Source: Prolixibacteraceae bacterium UBA6029
GTDB lineage: Bacteria > Bacteroidota > Bacteroidia > Bacteroidales > Prolixibacteraceae
Length of the DNA stretch: 64,000 bases
Direction of reading: 5' to 3'
Assembly: GCA_002429385.1 (NCBI GenBank)
Contig: DIZL01000005.1
Span: 1 to 64,000, forward strand
Of this stretch, positions 40,895 through 51,079 are shown one piece after another. Under the pieces are notes generated by a model. It was not told the DNA's origin, did no database searches, and saw only the letters and a list, made by a program, of their open reading frames with translations. Position 1 is the first letter of the stretch, and every line of letters starts with the position of its first letter. Made by a program: the position numbers and the translations under genes.

Positions 40895-42463
40895 ATGAAA
40901 TTTATAAACTTTACCTTGAATGCCGTAGTCTTGACTGCCATTTTAGTCCAAACGGCCTGTACCCCAACCAATCTTACCAAAGAAAACGTGATCCCCAAAC
41001 CCGTTTCAGTGGTTTCTTCGGGAAGTTCATTTGATCTAACGGATCAAACAGATATTTACGTGCAGGGCGAATCACTCGAATTGAAGCAGATCGGGCAGTA
41101 CCTGGCCAATAAGCTGAATCCTTCCACCGGGCTGAGCCTGGATGTAAAAACTACGGTTAATATCCCCGCTCCGGGAAATATTTATTTGTGCATTAAGGGC
41201 GGTGATGCCGAATTGGGCGATGAGGGGTATGAATTGACCATTACTGAGAAATCGATTAACCTGGTTGCCAATAAGCCGGCAGGATTGTTCCATGGGATTC
41301 AAACTATCCGTCAGATTTTGCCTTCGAAAGTAGAAATGTCAACTGTACAGAAAGGACCGTGGAAGATATCTACCGGTGTGATCCGTGACTTCCCCGTCTA
41401 TGGATACCGTGGTTCGATGCTTGATGTTGGCCGTCATTTCTTTGGGGTGGAAGATGTCAAGAACCTGATCGATCAGCTTGCTTACTATAAAATGAATGTA
41501 TTACACCTGCATCTGTCGGATGATCAGGGTTGGAGAATTGAGATCAAATCATGGCCCAATCTGACCAAGCATGGCGGAAGTACTGCAGTGGGCGGCGGGA
41601 AGGGTGGTTTTTATACCCAAAAAGAATATTCTGAAATCGTAAAATACGCACAGGACCGGTACATCACCATCATTCCTGAAATTGACATGCCAGGGCACAC
41701 CAATGCTGCGTTGGCTTCTTATCCTGAGTTAAACTGCAATGGTATTGCCCCCCATTTATTCACCGGACGGGAAGTTGGGTTCAGTACGCTTTGCACTAAA
41801 AAGGAAATTACCTATAAGTTTATCGACGATGTTGTTCGTGAGTTGGCTGAATTGACTCCCGGTCCTTATATCCATATCGGTGGCGACGAATCGCATGTGA
41901 CTCCGATTGAAGATTATATCCCCTTCATCAACCGTGTTCAGGAGATTGTTATTGCCCATGGCAAACAGGTGATTGGCTGGGACGAAATTGCTCTTTCAAC
42001 CTTGAAGCCAAATTCTGTTGCACAATATTGGGCTAAAGCCGAAAACGGTATAAAAGCAGTGGCCCAGGGTGCAAAAGTGCTGATGTCGCCTGCAAAAAAT
42101 GCCTACCTCGACATGAAGTACGATTCAACAAGCGCTTTTGGACAGAACTGGGCAGGCTATATTGAAGTGGATAAAGGTTACAACTGGGACCCTGCTACAT
42201 TGGTTCCTGAGATCAGGAAGGAAAACATTATCGGAATTGAAGCGCCGCTTTGGTCAGAAACCGTTGATAACCGTAAGGATCTTGAATACCTTATTTTCCC
42301 CCGTTTGCCCGGATATGCTGAAATTGGCTGGACACCTGCCAACCTGAGGAACTGGGACAACTATAAAGCACGCCTGGTGAACCATGGCGAACGAATGAAA
42401 GCGATGAATATCAGTTTCTTTCCATCCAAAATGGTTCCATGGGAGACCAATGAGGTGAAATAA
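40895..42463 (+). CDS. GH20 beta-N-acetylhexosaminidase, lipoprotein
   Basis: A 522-residue lipoprotein glycosidase removing terminal beta-linked GlcNAc or GalNAc. The ATG at 40895 (MKFINFTLNAVVLTA) gives a lipobox QTAC; the open frame from 40826 overlaps the previous gene and is less likely. An N-terminal GH20b domain (about 35-160, VIPKPVSVV, GLFHGIQTIRQIL) precedes the catalytic barrel. Key residues: the Asp331-Glu332 pair in HIGGDESH (substrate-assisted mechanism), HLHLSDDQGWRIEIKSWP, PEIDMPGHTNAALASYPEL, and the Trp in VAQYWAK. It likely faces the periplasm or surface and degrades chitobiose, glycoprotein glycans or peptidoglycan fragments. It ends in a terminator. Confidence 0.95.
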   Translation: MKFINFTLNAVVLTAILVQTACTPTNLTKENVIPKPVSVVSSGSSFDLTDQTDIYVQGESLELKQIGQYLANKLNPSTGLSLDVKTTVNIPAPGNIYLCIKGGDAELGDEGYELTITEKSINLVANKPAGLFHGIQTIRQILPSKVEMSTVQKGPWKISTGVIRDFPVYGYRGSMLDVGRHFFGVEDVKNLIDQLAYYKMNVLHLHLSDDQGWRIEIKSWPNLTKHGGSTAVGGGKGGFYTQKEYSEIVKYAQDRYITIIPEIDMPGHTNAALASYPELNCNGIAPHLFTGREVGFSTLCTKKEITYKFIDDVVRELAELTPGPYIHIGGDESHVTPIEDYIPFINRVQEIVIAHGKQVIGWDEIALSTLKPNSVAQYWAKAENGIKAVAQGAKVLMSPAKNAYLDMKYDSTSAFGQNWAGYIEVDKGYNWDPATLVPEIRKENIIGIEAPLWSETVDNRKDLEYLIFPRLPGYAEIGWTPANLRNWDNYKARLVNHGERMKAMNISFFPSKMVPWETNEVK

Positions 42464-42487
42464 CCTGCAAGGATATTATTTATTAAA

Positions 42488-42512
42488 CAAACGCTCCTTT
42501 TTGGAGCGTTTG
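42488..42512 (+). terminator. Terminator of the GH20 gene
   Basis: CAAACGCTCC (42488-42497) and GGAGCGTTTG (42503-42512) form a perfect 10-bp stem with a five-T loop, 24 bases after the GH20 stop. It is followed by TTGTTTATTT. Confidence 0.85.
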
Positions 42513-42609
42513 TTGTTTATTTAATATATTAATGGCATGATTATTGATCTATTAAATGTGTGGATTTAACCTATTTTACCATTTATTGGCAGACCTAATG
42601 TTCACCGTA

Positions 42610-44982
42610 ATGAAAAAGCTAACTATCTCCTCTCTTTTTCTGTTATTCATTTTCGTGCAACTCTCTGCTCAGGAAATTGACAGTTTGACCAATTCCCCAA
42701 AGTCGCTTCTTTTCGAAAAATTGTACCTGCATGTTGATCGTGAATTATATGCTCCCGGTGACATCATCTGGCTGAAAGCTTACCAGGTAAATGGAATAAC
42801 CCATCAGCTTAATTCAAATTACAGGAATATATTTGTTCAGCTGGTTGCAGAAGATGGCAGCGTGGTAAAGGATTTGATGTTGTTTTCGACTAAGGGTCAG
42901 GCGAATGGTGATTTCAGAACAGAAGCAATTGCGCCGGGAATGTACACCATCAGTGCATATACCAAATACCTTCAAAACTTTGGCGAAGAAGCACTTTTCC
43001 ATAAAAAAATAGGAATCTACAAATCCATGAGATCATTAGGCAAGACTGAAAAAGTTCAAACCGACAATTCAAAAATTGATGTTTCTTTTTTGCCTGAAGG
43101 CGGGAACTTAGTGCTAAACGCTTCGAATAGCGTGGCGTTCAAAGCCATCGACCAGAAGGGAAGAGGAATTTATGTCACTGGTAAAATCTGGGATGATCTT
43201 GGAGACACAATTACCTCTTTCAGCACCAGTTATCTTGGAATGGGCAAGTTTCTTATGATGCCGGTTGACGACAGGATCTACTACGCAACCATTGATCGCT
43301 ATCCTGAAATGAAAATCAAACTGGAACCTGCATTGAACAATGGTATTGGTCTGAATTATAAGGAAAATGGGAATTTGTTGAGGTTCGTCTTGTCATCAAA
43401 CATGAAGTTAAATTTTCATAAGTCATTCATATTTGTCGCTTCTCATAAAGGGCTGGTTCTCTACAACACCAAGGTTGAGATGAACGATTTTACAAAAATA
43501 CTCGACCTTAGTAAAAGCCTGTTTCCTAAAGGAATTTCAAAAATCACCTTGCTTGATACCGCTCTGGTTCCAATCGCCGAACGCCTCATATTTGTTGATG
43601 ACGGAAAAGATGATTTGCTCAGTTTACGATTGAACCAGAAGGAATTCAAGCCCCGCGAGGAAGTGAAGATGGTTGTTGATGCCCTTTTGGAGCCGGGAGA
43701 TTCCATCACGTCCACCCTATCGGTGGCAGTAGTCAACAAAAACTATCTCAGTACTGGCGAGAATAGTCAAAACATTAAAAGTTATTTGCTGCTCGACTCC
43801 GATTTAAAAGGTGTGATCGAGTCTCCGGCAACTTATTTTGTGAACGATAAGTTTCACACCTCAGCCGAAAAACTTGATTTATTGATGTTGGTTCACGGAT
43901 GGAGATCATATCTGTGGGACGATGTTGAGAAAATTCCACAACCATCAACCGACGATTGGAATGATGCCGGAATCAACATTTCAGGCTATGTAAAAAAACT
44001 TCTGTGGAAAGCGCCACTTCCAAATGCTGAGGTTTCATTGGATTATATATTCAGGAATTTTTGTATTGGAAAGGCCATTACTGACCAGTATGGGCGATTT
44101 CTTTTCAAACATACCTTCGTAGTGGATACAATAAAAGTGATGATCAATGCCAGGACAAAAAATGGAACCAGTAATGCAGAAATAATACTCGATGCTTTAC
44201 CGAAAAAGGATTCGATGGTTTCGCCTACTTTGTTAAACAATGCATGTTTTTCGATGGAGTTGAATCCTGATTTTAATCGCAATAATTATTTCCGGCAATT
44301 GAAGGAATTGGAATTCAATCCTGAAAAGGGAACGATTTTATTGGAAGGCGTTGATGTTGTTGAGGATAAGCGTAAGGCTTTTGGGCTCAGTTTTGCTGAA
44401 ATTCCGTATGCTGATAGAACGATAACTTTAATTAAGGATGATAACCGATTTAGGAATCTGGTTGATTATTTAGTTTTTAATGTACCTGGTTTTAGGGAAG
44501 TTGAGGGAGATGAGAATGCTTTAATGAAGGGTAAAAGAGTTTACTCGTTTTGGGTTAATTTATCTAAACGTGATATACGTGAATTCAAAACCGTACGAGT
44601 TAAAGATGTTGATAGGATAGATATATGGGATGATCCGTTAAGCTACAGTGGAAAAATACTTGTTTATCTAAAACTAAATCGGCTGATTCCTCAGGATGAT
44701 GATTACGTGAAAGGCAGAATAATTCCAAAAATGAGAGGTTTTAACATGCCAGCTAAATTCTACTCGCCCAAATATACGCTTGAGAATATTAATTCGCCAA
44801 AGCCTGATTTCAGGCCAACTTTATACTGGAACCCCAATGTTAGTTTCGTAAACGGAAAAGCAAATCTTGACTTTTTCACATCAGATGAGGCAACAGATTA
44901 TGTAGTTTATATAGAGGGCATTACTAAAAACGGAAAAATTTGTTACGGCACAACAAGCTTTTCGGTCAATAAAAACCAATAA
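42610..44982 (+). CDS. MG2-domain secreted protein, first of three paralogues, degenerate plug
   Basis: A 790-residue exported protein. The ATG at 42610 (MKKLTISSLFLLFIFV) begins the signal peptide. An alpha-2-macroglobulin MG2-type domain follows at about residues 35-135 (LYLHVDRELYAPGDIIWLKA, NIFVQLV, GMYTISAYTKYL), then further beta-sandwich repeats (FLPEGGNLVLN, DDLGDTITSFSTSYLGMGKF), and a conserved C-terminus (FYSPKYTLENINSP, FRPTLYWNP, FTSDEATDYVVYIEGI). The region equivalent to the TonB plug in paralogues 2 and 3 (about residues 580-700) has lost the SIRG and VDG motifs and uses visibly AT-richer, T-ending codons. Bacteroidota proteins with this layout are annotated as TonB-plug or carboxypeptidase-like; function is unknown. 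Confidence 0.75.
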   Translation: MKKLTISSLFLLFIFVQLSAQEIDSLTNSPKSLLFEKLYLHVDRELYAPGDIIWLKAYQVNGITHQLNSNYRNIFVQLVAEDGSVVKDLMLFSTKGQANGDFRTEAIAPGMYTISAYTKYLQNFGEEALFHKKIGIYKSMRSLGKTEKVQTDNSKIDVSFLPEGGNLVLNASNSVAFKAIDQKGRGIYVTGKIWDDLGDTITSFSTSYLGMGKFLMMPVDDRIYYATIDRYPEMKIKLEPALNNGIGLNYKENGNLLRFVLSSNMKLNFHKSFIFVASHKGLVLYNTKVEMNDFTKILDLSKSLFPKGISKITLLDTALVPIAERLIFVDDGKDDLLSLRLNQKEFKPREEVKMVVDALLEPGDSITSTLSVAVVNKNYLSTGENSQNIKSYLLLDSDLKGVIESPATYFVNDKFHTSAEKLDLLMLVHGWRSYLWDDVEKIPQPSTDDWNDAGINISGYVKKLLWKAPLPNAEVSLDYIFRNFCIGKAITDQYGRFLFKHTFVVDTIKVMINARTKNGTSNAEIILDALPKKDSMVSPTLLNNACFSMELNPDFNRNNYFRQLKELEFNPEKGTILLEGVDVVEDKRKAFGLSFAEIPYADRTITLIKDDNRFRNLVDYLVFNVPGFREVEGDENALMKGKRVYSFWVNLSKRDIREFKTVRVKDVDRIDIWDDPLSYSGKILVYLKLNRLIPQDDDYVKGRIIPKMRGFNMPAKFYSPKYTLENINSPKPDFRPTLYWNPNVSFVNGKANLDFFTSDEATDYVVYIEGITKNGKICYGTTSFSVNKNQ

Positions 44983-45028
44983 ATTGTATCTTTTAAATTT
45001 GGTATAAGTAAAAAACATTCAAGAATAA

Positions 45029-47428
45029 ATGAAAAAACTAACCCTCCTCTTACTGATTACCTTATTGCATTGTGTAACCATTTCAGCCCAGAATATTGAA
45101 AGTTGGGTCAATTCTAAAAAGCCGCTTCTTTTCGAAAAATTGTATCTGCATGTTGACCGCGAATTGTATGCTTCCGGAGATACAATCTGGATGAAAGCGT
45201 ACCAGGTAAATGGAATTTCCCATCAACTTAATTCTAATTTCAGGAATATTTTTGTTCAGCTGGTGGCCGAAGATGGTCGTATGGTAAAGGATATGATACT
45301 TCTTTCAATCAAAGGTCAGACTAAAGGAAGTTTTAATACACAATCGTTACCCGAAGGAATGTACACCATTAGGGCATTTACCAAATACCTCGAAAATTTT
45401 GGCGAAGAAGCCTATTTCCATAAGAAAATCTGGATAAACGGAAAGTTAAATACTGTTACTATTGGCAAGAAAGAACAGGAGTTACATCCAAAAATTGAAG
45501 TGGCTTTTTTGCCTGAAGGCGGGAATATGGTGCTCAATACTGTGAATGCCGTGGCTTTCAAAGCCATTGACGAAAAAGGGCGAGGTGTTTCGATGTCCGG
45601 TAAAATTCTGGATGATCTTGGTGACACTATCACTTCTTTCAGCACCAGCTATCTTGGAATGGGTAAGTTTCTCATGATGCCGGTTGACGACAGGACCTAT
45701 TATGCAACAATTGATCGCTATCCTGAGATGAAAATAAAATTGGAGCCTGCATTGGCAGATGGTATTGCGGTGAATTACAAAGAGAAGGGAAATTTGCTGC
45801 GGTTTGTGCTGTCGTCGAACATGAAATTAAATTCCCGAAGGTCATTTTATTTTGTGGCATCTTACAAAGGGATCGCCTTATTTCACTCCAGGATTGAAAT
45901 GAACGATATTACACAGTTACTCGACCTGAGCAAAAGCCAGTTCCCAAAAGGAATTTCGAAAATTACTTTGCTCGATTCAACGCTGAACCAGTTTGCTGAA
46001 CGGCTAATTTTTGTGGGCGACGGCAATGACGACCTGATCAATCTGAAATTGAGCAAAGTGGATTTTAAGCCTCGCGAAGTAGTGACAATCGGTGCCGAAG
46101 CACTTTTGTCTTCCGACGATTCTATTACTTCAACTTTGTCAGTGGCGGTGGTAAACAAAAACTATTTCGGGTCAGGCGGAAATAGCCAAAACATTAAAAG
46201 TTATTTGTTACTCGATTCGGACCTGAAAGGATCAATTGAATCGCCGGCTTCGTATTTTGTGAATGATGAGGCGACTCCATCAGAAGAAAAGCTTGATTTA
46301 CTGATGTTGGTAAATGGATGGAGGTCTTATTTTTGGGATAGTATAGAAGCCAATAAAACGGCCAGACTGGATGATTGGAACGATGTGGGATTCGAGATCA
46401 AAGGATATGTTAAGAAACTATTATGGGAAGCCCCGCAAGCAAATGCAGAAGTCGTTATTGGAACTGCCCATGGAAATTTTGTGATCGATAGCACCAAAAC
46501 CAATGAACAGGGAAGGTTCAAATTTGAGCGAATTTGTCTCCTTGATTCGGTCAAGATGATGCTGAATGCGAGAACGAAGAATGGAACCAGAAATACTGAA
46601 ATCAGGCTTGACCCAGAAAAGAAAATGGATTTTGAGGCTTCAGCAGATTCACTAAAAAATGTTTGTTTTGACATCAGCTTAAACTCAAATTTTATCCGCA
46701 ACAATTCCTTCAGGCGGAGCAATGAATTTGGTTTTAATCCTGAAAATGGAACCATTCTGTTGGAAGGAATTAGTGTAGTCGAAAATAAAAAACCAAAGGA
46801 TGATGGCCATTACAGGATTTATTCTGACCCCGATAATTCCCTGACCATTACCAAAGAAGATGCAAGCTATATGAATGTACTTGATTATTTGGAAGGCAAA
46901 GTTGCCGGATTAACAATGTCAGGCGATGTAATTTCGATCAGAGGTGGAGGACCACCACTTTTTTTGGTCGATGGATTTGAACCTATTGGAGGCGTTGTGG
47001 AAGTCATGCACATCAGTATGCGCGAAATTGATAAAGTAGAAGTAATTAAAAGCGCCGGGAATTTGGCATTATTTGGAACAAAGGGTGCAAACGGTGTTAT
47101 TTCAATTTTCCGAAAAACTGCCAGCCAGATTGCATCTGGCAATATTAACACCTACGAGAAAGGCAGAACAGATCTGAATATGAGAGGTTTTCACAAGCCT
47201 CAAAAATTTTACTCGCCGAGCTACACCCTTGATAATAAAAACAATCCAAAGCCTGATTACCGCCCAACTTTATTCTGGAATCCGGATCTGAAATTTGAGA
47301 ATGGGAAAGCAAATATCGATTTTTATACTTCCGACGAACAGTCACAGTATGTGGTCACAGTGGAAGGAATCAGTAAAAAAGGGAAAATCTGTTTTGGAAC
47401 AACACAGTTTAAAGTCAACAAAAACTAG
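45029..47428 (+). CDS. MG2-domain protein with TonB-plug-like domain, second paralogue
   Basis: A 799-residue paralogue starting 46 bases after the first. The signal peptide (LLLLITLLHCVTISAQ) is followed by the MG2 domain (LYLHVDRELYASGDTIWMKA) and the same beta-sandwich series. The most complete plug-like domain of the three lies at about residues 608-715: VLDYLEGKVAGLTMSGDVIS, IRGGGPPLFLVDGFEPIGG, IDKVEVIKSAGNLALFGTKG and ANGVISIF. These are the SusC-type plug motifs (SIRG, the FLVDG strand and ANGVI). The C-terminal unit FYSPSYTLDNKNNPKPDYRP is conserved in all three. No beta-barrel is present, so it is not a transporter by itself. It probably sits in the outer membrane or periplasm and may couple with TonB-dependent receptors (inference). 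Confidence 0.78.
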   Translation: MKKLTLLLLITLLHCVTISAQNIESWVNSKKPLLFEKLYLHVDRELYASGDTIWMKAYQVNGISHQLNSNFRNIFVQLVAEDGRMVKDMILLSIKGQTKGSFNTQSLPEGMYTIRAFTKYLENFGEEAYFHKKIWINGKLNTVTIGKKEQELHPKIEVAFLPEGGNMVLNTVNAVAFKAIDEKGRGVSMSGKILDDLGDTITSFSTSYLGMGKFLMMPVDDRTYYATIDRYPEMKIKLEPALADGIAVNYKEKGNLLRFVLSSNMKLNSRRSFYFVASYKGIALFHSRIEMNDITQLLDLSKSQFPKGISKITLLDSTLNQFAERLIFVGDGNDDLINLKLSKVDFKPREVVTIGAEALLSSDDSITSTLSVAVVNKNYFGSGGNSQNIKSYLLLDSDLKGSIESPASYFVNDEATPSEEKLDLLMLVNGWRSYFWDSIEANKTARLDDWNDVGFEIKGYVKKLLWEAPQANAEVVIGTAHGNFVIDSTKTNEQGRFKFERICLLDSVKMMLNARTKNGTRNTEIRLDPEKKMDFEASADSLKNVCFDISLNSNFIRNNSFRRSNEFGFNPENGTILLEGISVVENKKPKDDGHYRIYSDPDNSLTITKEDASYMNVLDYLEGKVAGLTMSGDVISIRGGGPPLFLVDGFEPIGGVVEVMHISMREIDKVEVIKSAGNLALFGTKGANGVISIFRKTASQIASGNINTYEKGRTDLNMRGFHKPQKFYSPSYTLDNKNNPKPDYRPTLFWNPDLKFENGKANIDFYTSDEQSQYVVTVEGISKKGKICFGTTQFKVNKN

Positions 47429-47482
47429 AATGACTCATCGGCTGTATTTCAATCTGTTCCTGAAGTTTAAGTGAGCTGGATA

Positions 47483-49864
47483 ATGAAGAGACTAACCGCA
47501 TTTATATTATTTGTTTTATCACTTTTAGTGAATCTTTCAGCCCAGGATATTGAAAGCTGGATGAAGAGTCATAAGCCGCTTCTCTTTGAGAAGCTATATG
47601 TTCATATTGACAGGGAATTATATTCCTCCGGCGACGTTATCTGGATGAAAGTTTACCAGGTAAATGGAATCACCCATCAACTCAATTCAAATTACAGGAA
47701 TATATTTGTTCAGCTGGTTGCCCAAGATGGTCGCGTGGTTAAAGATTTGATACTTTTTTCAGTCAAAGGTGAGGCCAATGGAAGTTTTAAAACCGATTCG
47801 TTGGCCAATGGAATTTACACTATCAGAGCGTTCACCAAGTACCTTGAAAACTTTGGAGAGGAAGCTTGTTTCTACAAGAAAATCTACATCGCCGGACCAT
47901 TAAAATCAATTGATATTGGCAATAAACAACTGACTGAAAATCCAAAAATAGAAGTTGCCTTTTTGCCCGAAGGTGGAAATCTGGTTCTAAATGCACCCAA
48001 TACCGTAGCTTTTAAAGCCATCGATCAAAAGGGAAAGGGAGTCAACGTAAGTGGCAAAATAATGGATGATCTTGGTGATACCATTGTTTCATTCAATACC
48101 AGCTATCTCGGGATGGGAAAATTCATTATGATGCCTGTTGATGAGAGGTCTTATTATGCCACGATCGACCGCTATCCCGAAATGAAAATCAAACTGCCCA
48201 CAGCATTGACCGATGGCATCAGTTTAAATTATAAAGACAATGCGAATGCGCTGAAATTCGTTCTGTACTCGAATATGAAATTGGTGCCTCACCGGCCATT
48301 TTATTTTGTGGCCTCACATAAAGGGGTTGTCCTGTTCTATCATAAAATCCAAATGACTGATTATAACCAATTGGTGAAAGTAAGTAAGAACCTCTTCCCC
48401 AAAGGAATTTCAAAAATCACTTTGCTCGATTCAACTCTGAATGCTTTCACTGAACAATTAATATTTGTTGATGACGGTAACGCTGATCTTATCAAACTTC
48501 AAATAGACAAGAATCAGTTCAAACCCCGCGAAAAAGTAACCATTGGAGCGGAAGCCATTCTCTCCGCCGGGGATTCTATCACTTCAACGCTGTCGGTAGC
48601 CGTAGTAAATAAAAACTACTTTGTTTCTGGGGGAAATAGCCAAAACATTAAAAGCTACTTGTTGCTTGATTCCGACCTGAAAGGGACCATTGAGTCGCCT
48701 GCTTCCTATTTTACCGATGAAAAGTCAATCTCTTCGACCGAAAAGATCGATCTGCTGATGCTGGTCAACGGTTGGAGGGCATATTTGTGGAACGAGGTGG
48801 AGGCGAATAAAACGGCCAGACTTGACGATTGGAACGATGCCGGTTTTGAAATTAAAGGAAGGGTAAAAAAACTTTTGTGGCAAGGGCCTCAGGCTGGTGC
48901 AAAAGTGGTAATGTCGACCGTCCAAAAAAAATATGTGATCGACAGCGCCGCCACTGACCAGCAAGGCCTATTTAAATTTGAGCGGATTTACATTATGGAT
49001 TCGATCAGGGTGATGCTTAATGCAAGAACAAAAAGTGGAACGCGGAATACGGAGATTATTCTCGATCCGGTCAGAAAAGCTGATTTTAGCGTTTCTGCCG
49101 ATTCGCTGATGAAGACTTGCTTTGACATTGAGCCAACTTTGAATTTTTACCGCAACAATACCTTCAGGCAAATGAAGGATTTAGGGTTTAATCCTGAAAA
49201 AGGGAGTATCTTATTAGGAGGAGTTGATGTTGTGGAAAAGAAGAATCAGTTGAATGACAGCCAAAGCAACTCTTTCAAATTATACTCTGTCCCCGACAAA
49301 TCGTTTACAGTGACCAAAGAAGATTATTTTTTCGGCAATGTATTTGAATATCTGACAGGCAAAGTTTCATGGGCTGGAGCTCCCCCAACTATTTTCATAA
49401 TTGATGGTAGAGAATATTACGGTGAGGAAGGCTATAAAGAGATGGAAAGAATACCCATGAGGGAACTAGATAAAATTGACGTACTGACGAATGCAGCAAA
49501 CAGGGCTCTCTATGGGTCAAAAGGGGAAAATGGTGGAGTCATTGCCATTTACCTAAAAAGAGTTAACCCTTATGAGACAAGTGGAGATTATGTCAAAGGC
49601 AGAATCACATTAAATGTAAAAGGCTTTCATAAGCCTCAAAAGTTTTATTCTCCCAGCTATACTCCTGAAAATATCAAAAGCGATACTCCCGACTGCCGCC
49701 CGACTTTGTTCTGGAACCCACGTTTAAGTTTCGAAGACGGAAAAGCAAATATTGATTTTTTTACTTCCGACGAACAGTCACAGTATGTGGTCACAGTGGA
49801 AGGGATCACCAAAAAGGGAAAAATCTGTTTTGGAACAACCGATTTTAAGGTCAGTAAGAATTAG
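47483..49864 (+). CDS. MG2-domain protein with TonB-plug-like domain, third paralogue
   Basis: A 793-residue paralogue 54 bases after the second. The ATG at 47483 (MKRLTAFILFVLSLLVN) is chosen over the GTG at 47471. It has the same order of domains: signal peptide to SAQ, MG2 (LYVHIDRELYSSGDVIWMKV), beta-sandwich region, and plug-like segment near residues 605-700 (EYLTGKVSWAGAPPTIFIID, GREYYGEEG, MRELDKIDVLTNAANRALYG and GENGGVIAIYLKR). The GREYYGEEG insertion after the VDG-equivalent replaces the usual turn. The C-terminus again carries the FYSPSYTPEN and FWNP...YTSDEQSQYVVTVEGI-like elements. The three genes probably form one operon, closed by the hairpin overlapping this stop codon. Confidence 0.78.
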   Translation: MKRLTAFILFVLSLLVNLSAQDIESWMKSHKPLLFEKLYVHIDRELYSSGDVIWMKVYQVNGITHQLNSNYRNIFVQLVAQDGRVVKDLILFSVKGEANGSFKTDSLANGIYTIRAFTKYLENFGEEACFYKKIYIAGPLKSIDIGNKQLTENPKIEVAFLPEGGNLVLNAPNTVAFKAIDQKGKGVNVSGKIMDDLGDTIVSFNTSYLGMGKFIMMPVDERSYYATIDRYPEMKIKLPTALTDGISLNYKDNANALKFVLYSNMKLVPHRPFYFVASHKGVVLFYHKIQMTDYNQLVKVSKNLFPKGISKITLLDSTLNAFTEQLIFVDDGNADLIKLQIDKNQFKPREKVTIGAEAILSAGDSITSTLSVAVVNKNYFVSGGNSQNIKSYLLLDSDLKGTIESPASYFTDEKSISSTEKIDLLMLVNGWRAYLWNEVEANKTARLDDWNDAGFEIKGRVKKLLWQGPQAGAKVVMSTVQKKYVIDSAATDQQGLFKFERIYIMDSIRVMLNARTKSGTRNTEIILDPVRKADFSVSADSLMKTCFDIEPTLNFYRNNTFRQMKDLGFNPEKGSILLGGVDVVEKKNQLNDSQSNSFKLYSVPDKSFTVTKEDYFFGNVFEYLTGKVSWAGAPPTIFIIDGREYYGEEGYKEMERIPMRELDKIDVLTNAANRALYGSKGENGGVIAIYLKRVNPYETSGDYVKGRITLNVKGFHKPQKFYSPSYTPENIKSDTPDCRPTLFWNPRLSFEDGKANIDFFTSDEQSQYVVTVEGITKKGKICFGTTDFKVSKN

Positions 49865-49897
49865 TAAGCAGGTGACTTTGAGTCACCTGCTTACTAA
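49861..49897. terminator. Terminator overlapping the third MG2 gene stop
   Basis: TTAGTAAGCAGGTGACT (49861-49877) and AGTCACCTGCTTACTAA (49881-49897) are exact complements with a 3-base loop. The left arm includes the TAG stop codon of the plus-strand gene, and the hairpin also faces the convergent NmrA-like gene ending at 49907. Confidence 0.88.
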
Positions 49898-49906
49898 TTC
49901 TAAACA

Positions 49907-50824
49907 TTAATGTGAAATGTTCGTTCCCGCAGGTTGCGGCTGGCGATAAACTGTTGCAAAAACGGGAGCCCAGGTCTCCAGTTTGGTTTTACCAAATACG
50001 GATGGACGGTTCCTGTTGAAATCAGATGCCATTTCACCGCTGCGCATTGCACTGCCCATTTCGGTGTAATTTTTGGCCACCTCTTCGGATAGACCCATTT
50101 GTATCATTCCCGATAAGGTGTCCTTATCACTAAAGTTGACCCATTTAAGTTCAGGCTTCCCAATTGCTTTACCAAATACCGAGGCTACCTGATTAGTGGT
50201 TTTCTCATCGCTGGCTAGGTAGCGAACGCTTTTCCCCCTGAACGAAAGATCGAGCAATTCTTTAGCTGCAACTTCAGCGATATCACTGGGATGAGACAAG
50301 ACCATGGTGGCATTTTCACCATAATTTCCACCCATAATCCCCTGTCCATGAATCAGACTGATGTTGGACAGGAAGTTAGTAAAGAAAAACCCCGGACGCA
50401 GGTGTTTTACATTGACCCCGGACAAGTCGTTTAACGACTTCTCCACTGAATACAGGCCGCTGACCGGGCCGCAGCCCTCTTTCATGTGAGCACCAATGCT
50501 GCTTAGGTTGACCACATTTTTTACTCCTGAAGCTTTGATGGCAGAAGCAATATTCTCGCCAATTCTGGAAATGTACTGCTTCCAGTTACCTGTCCCAAAA
50601 TTAGGCGGAACCATGGTGTAAACAGCGTCGGCACCCTTAAACGTTTTGGTCAGGAAAGCAACATCATCAACTGATCCGATGGCTGCCTTTGCGCCCATTA
50701 ACAGGATATGTTCGGTTTTCTCCTTATCGCTGCTTACAATGGTTACATCGTGTCTGGCAGCAATTAATTTTTCTGCTAGTGGCTTGCTGATATTTCCGAG
50801 CGAGCCCAATACAACGTACTTCAT
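49907..50824 (-). CDS. NmrA-like NAD(P)-binding protein
   Basis: A 305-residue atypical short-chain dehydrogenase. The N-terminal Rossmann strand-loop-helix (KYVVLGSLGNISKPLAEKLI) has the GxxGxI pattern of NmrA/HSCARG-type proteins, followed by DVTIVSSDKEKTEHILLMGA (cofactor discrimination), GADAVYTMVPPNF and GVKNVVNLSSIGAHM. There is no YxxxK catalytic pair, so it is more likely a redox sensor or an isoflavone-reductase-like enzyme than a classical dehydrogenase. It is monocistronic. The 255-base gap to leuS holds the divergent promoters. Confidence 0.85.
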   Translation of the reverse strand: MKYVVLGSLGNISKPLAEKLIAARHDVTIVSSDKEKTEHILLMGAKAAIGSVDDVAFLTKTFKGADAVYTMVPPNFGTGNWKQYISRIGENIASAIKASGVKNVVNLSSIGAHMKEGCGPVSGLYSVEKSLNDLSGVNVKHLRPGFFFTNFLSNISLIHGQGIMGGNYGENATMVLSHPSDIAEVAAKELLDLSFRGKSVRYLASDEKTTNQVASVFGKAIGKPELKWVNFSDKDTLSGMIQMGLSEEVAKNYTEMGSAMRSGEMASDFNRNRPSVFGKTKLETWAPVFATVYRQPQPAGTNISH

Positions 50825-51079
50825 AGTTTTTGTTTTTAAATATGTCTTTCTGAAACGTCAGGTAGGTGTGAAAGTTCAGATATTAAGATTTTTTAACACT
50901 TAGTATTATGTTGTAATTGGCTGTGTAACAGTAATATTGATGTTTTAGACTACGCGCTAAAGGCCTCAAAAGTTTCAATCCGACAATCTATTACAAATCC
51001 AATTCGCCGGTCTTCGTTCTTGCAACTTTCTTTCTATCTTTGCTGCAATTATTCAGAAACTTTTATCACACACATAAAA

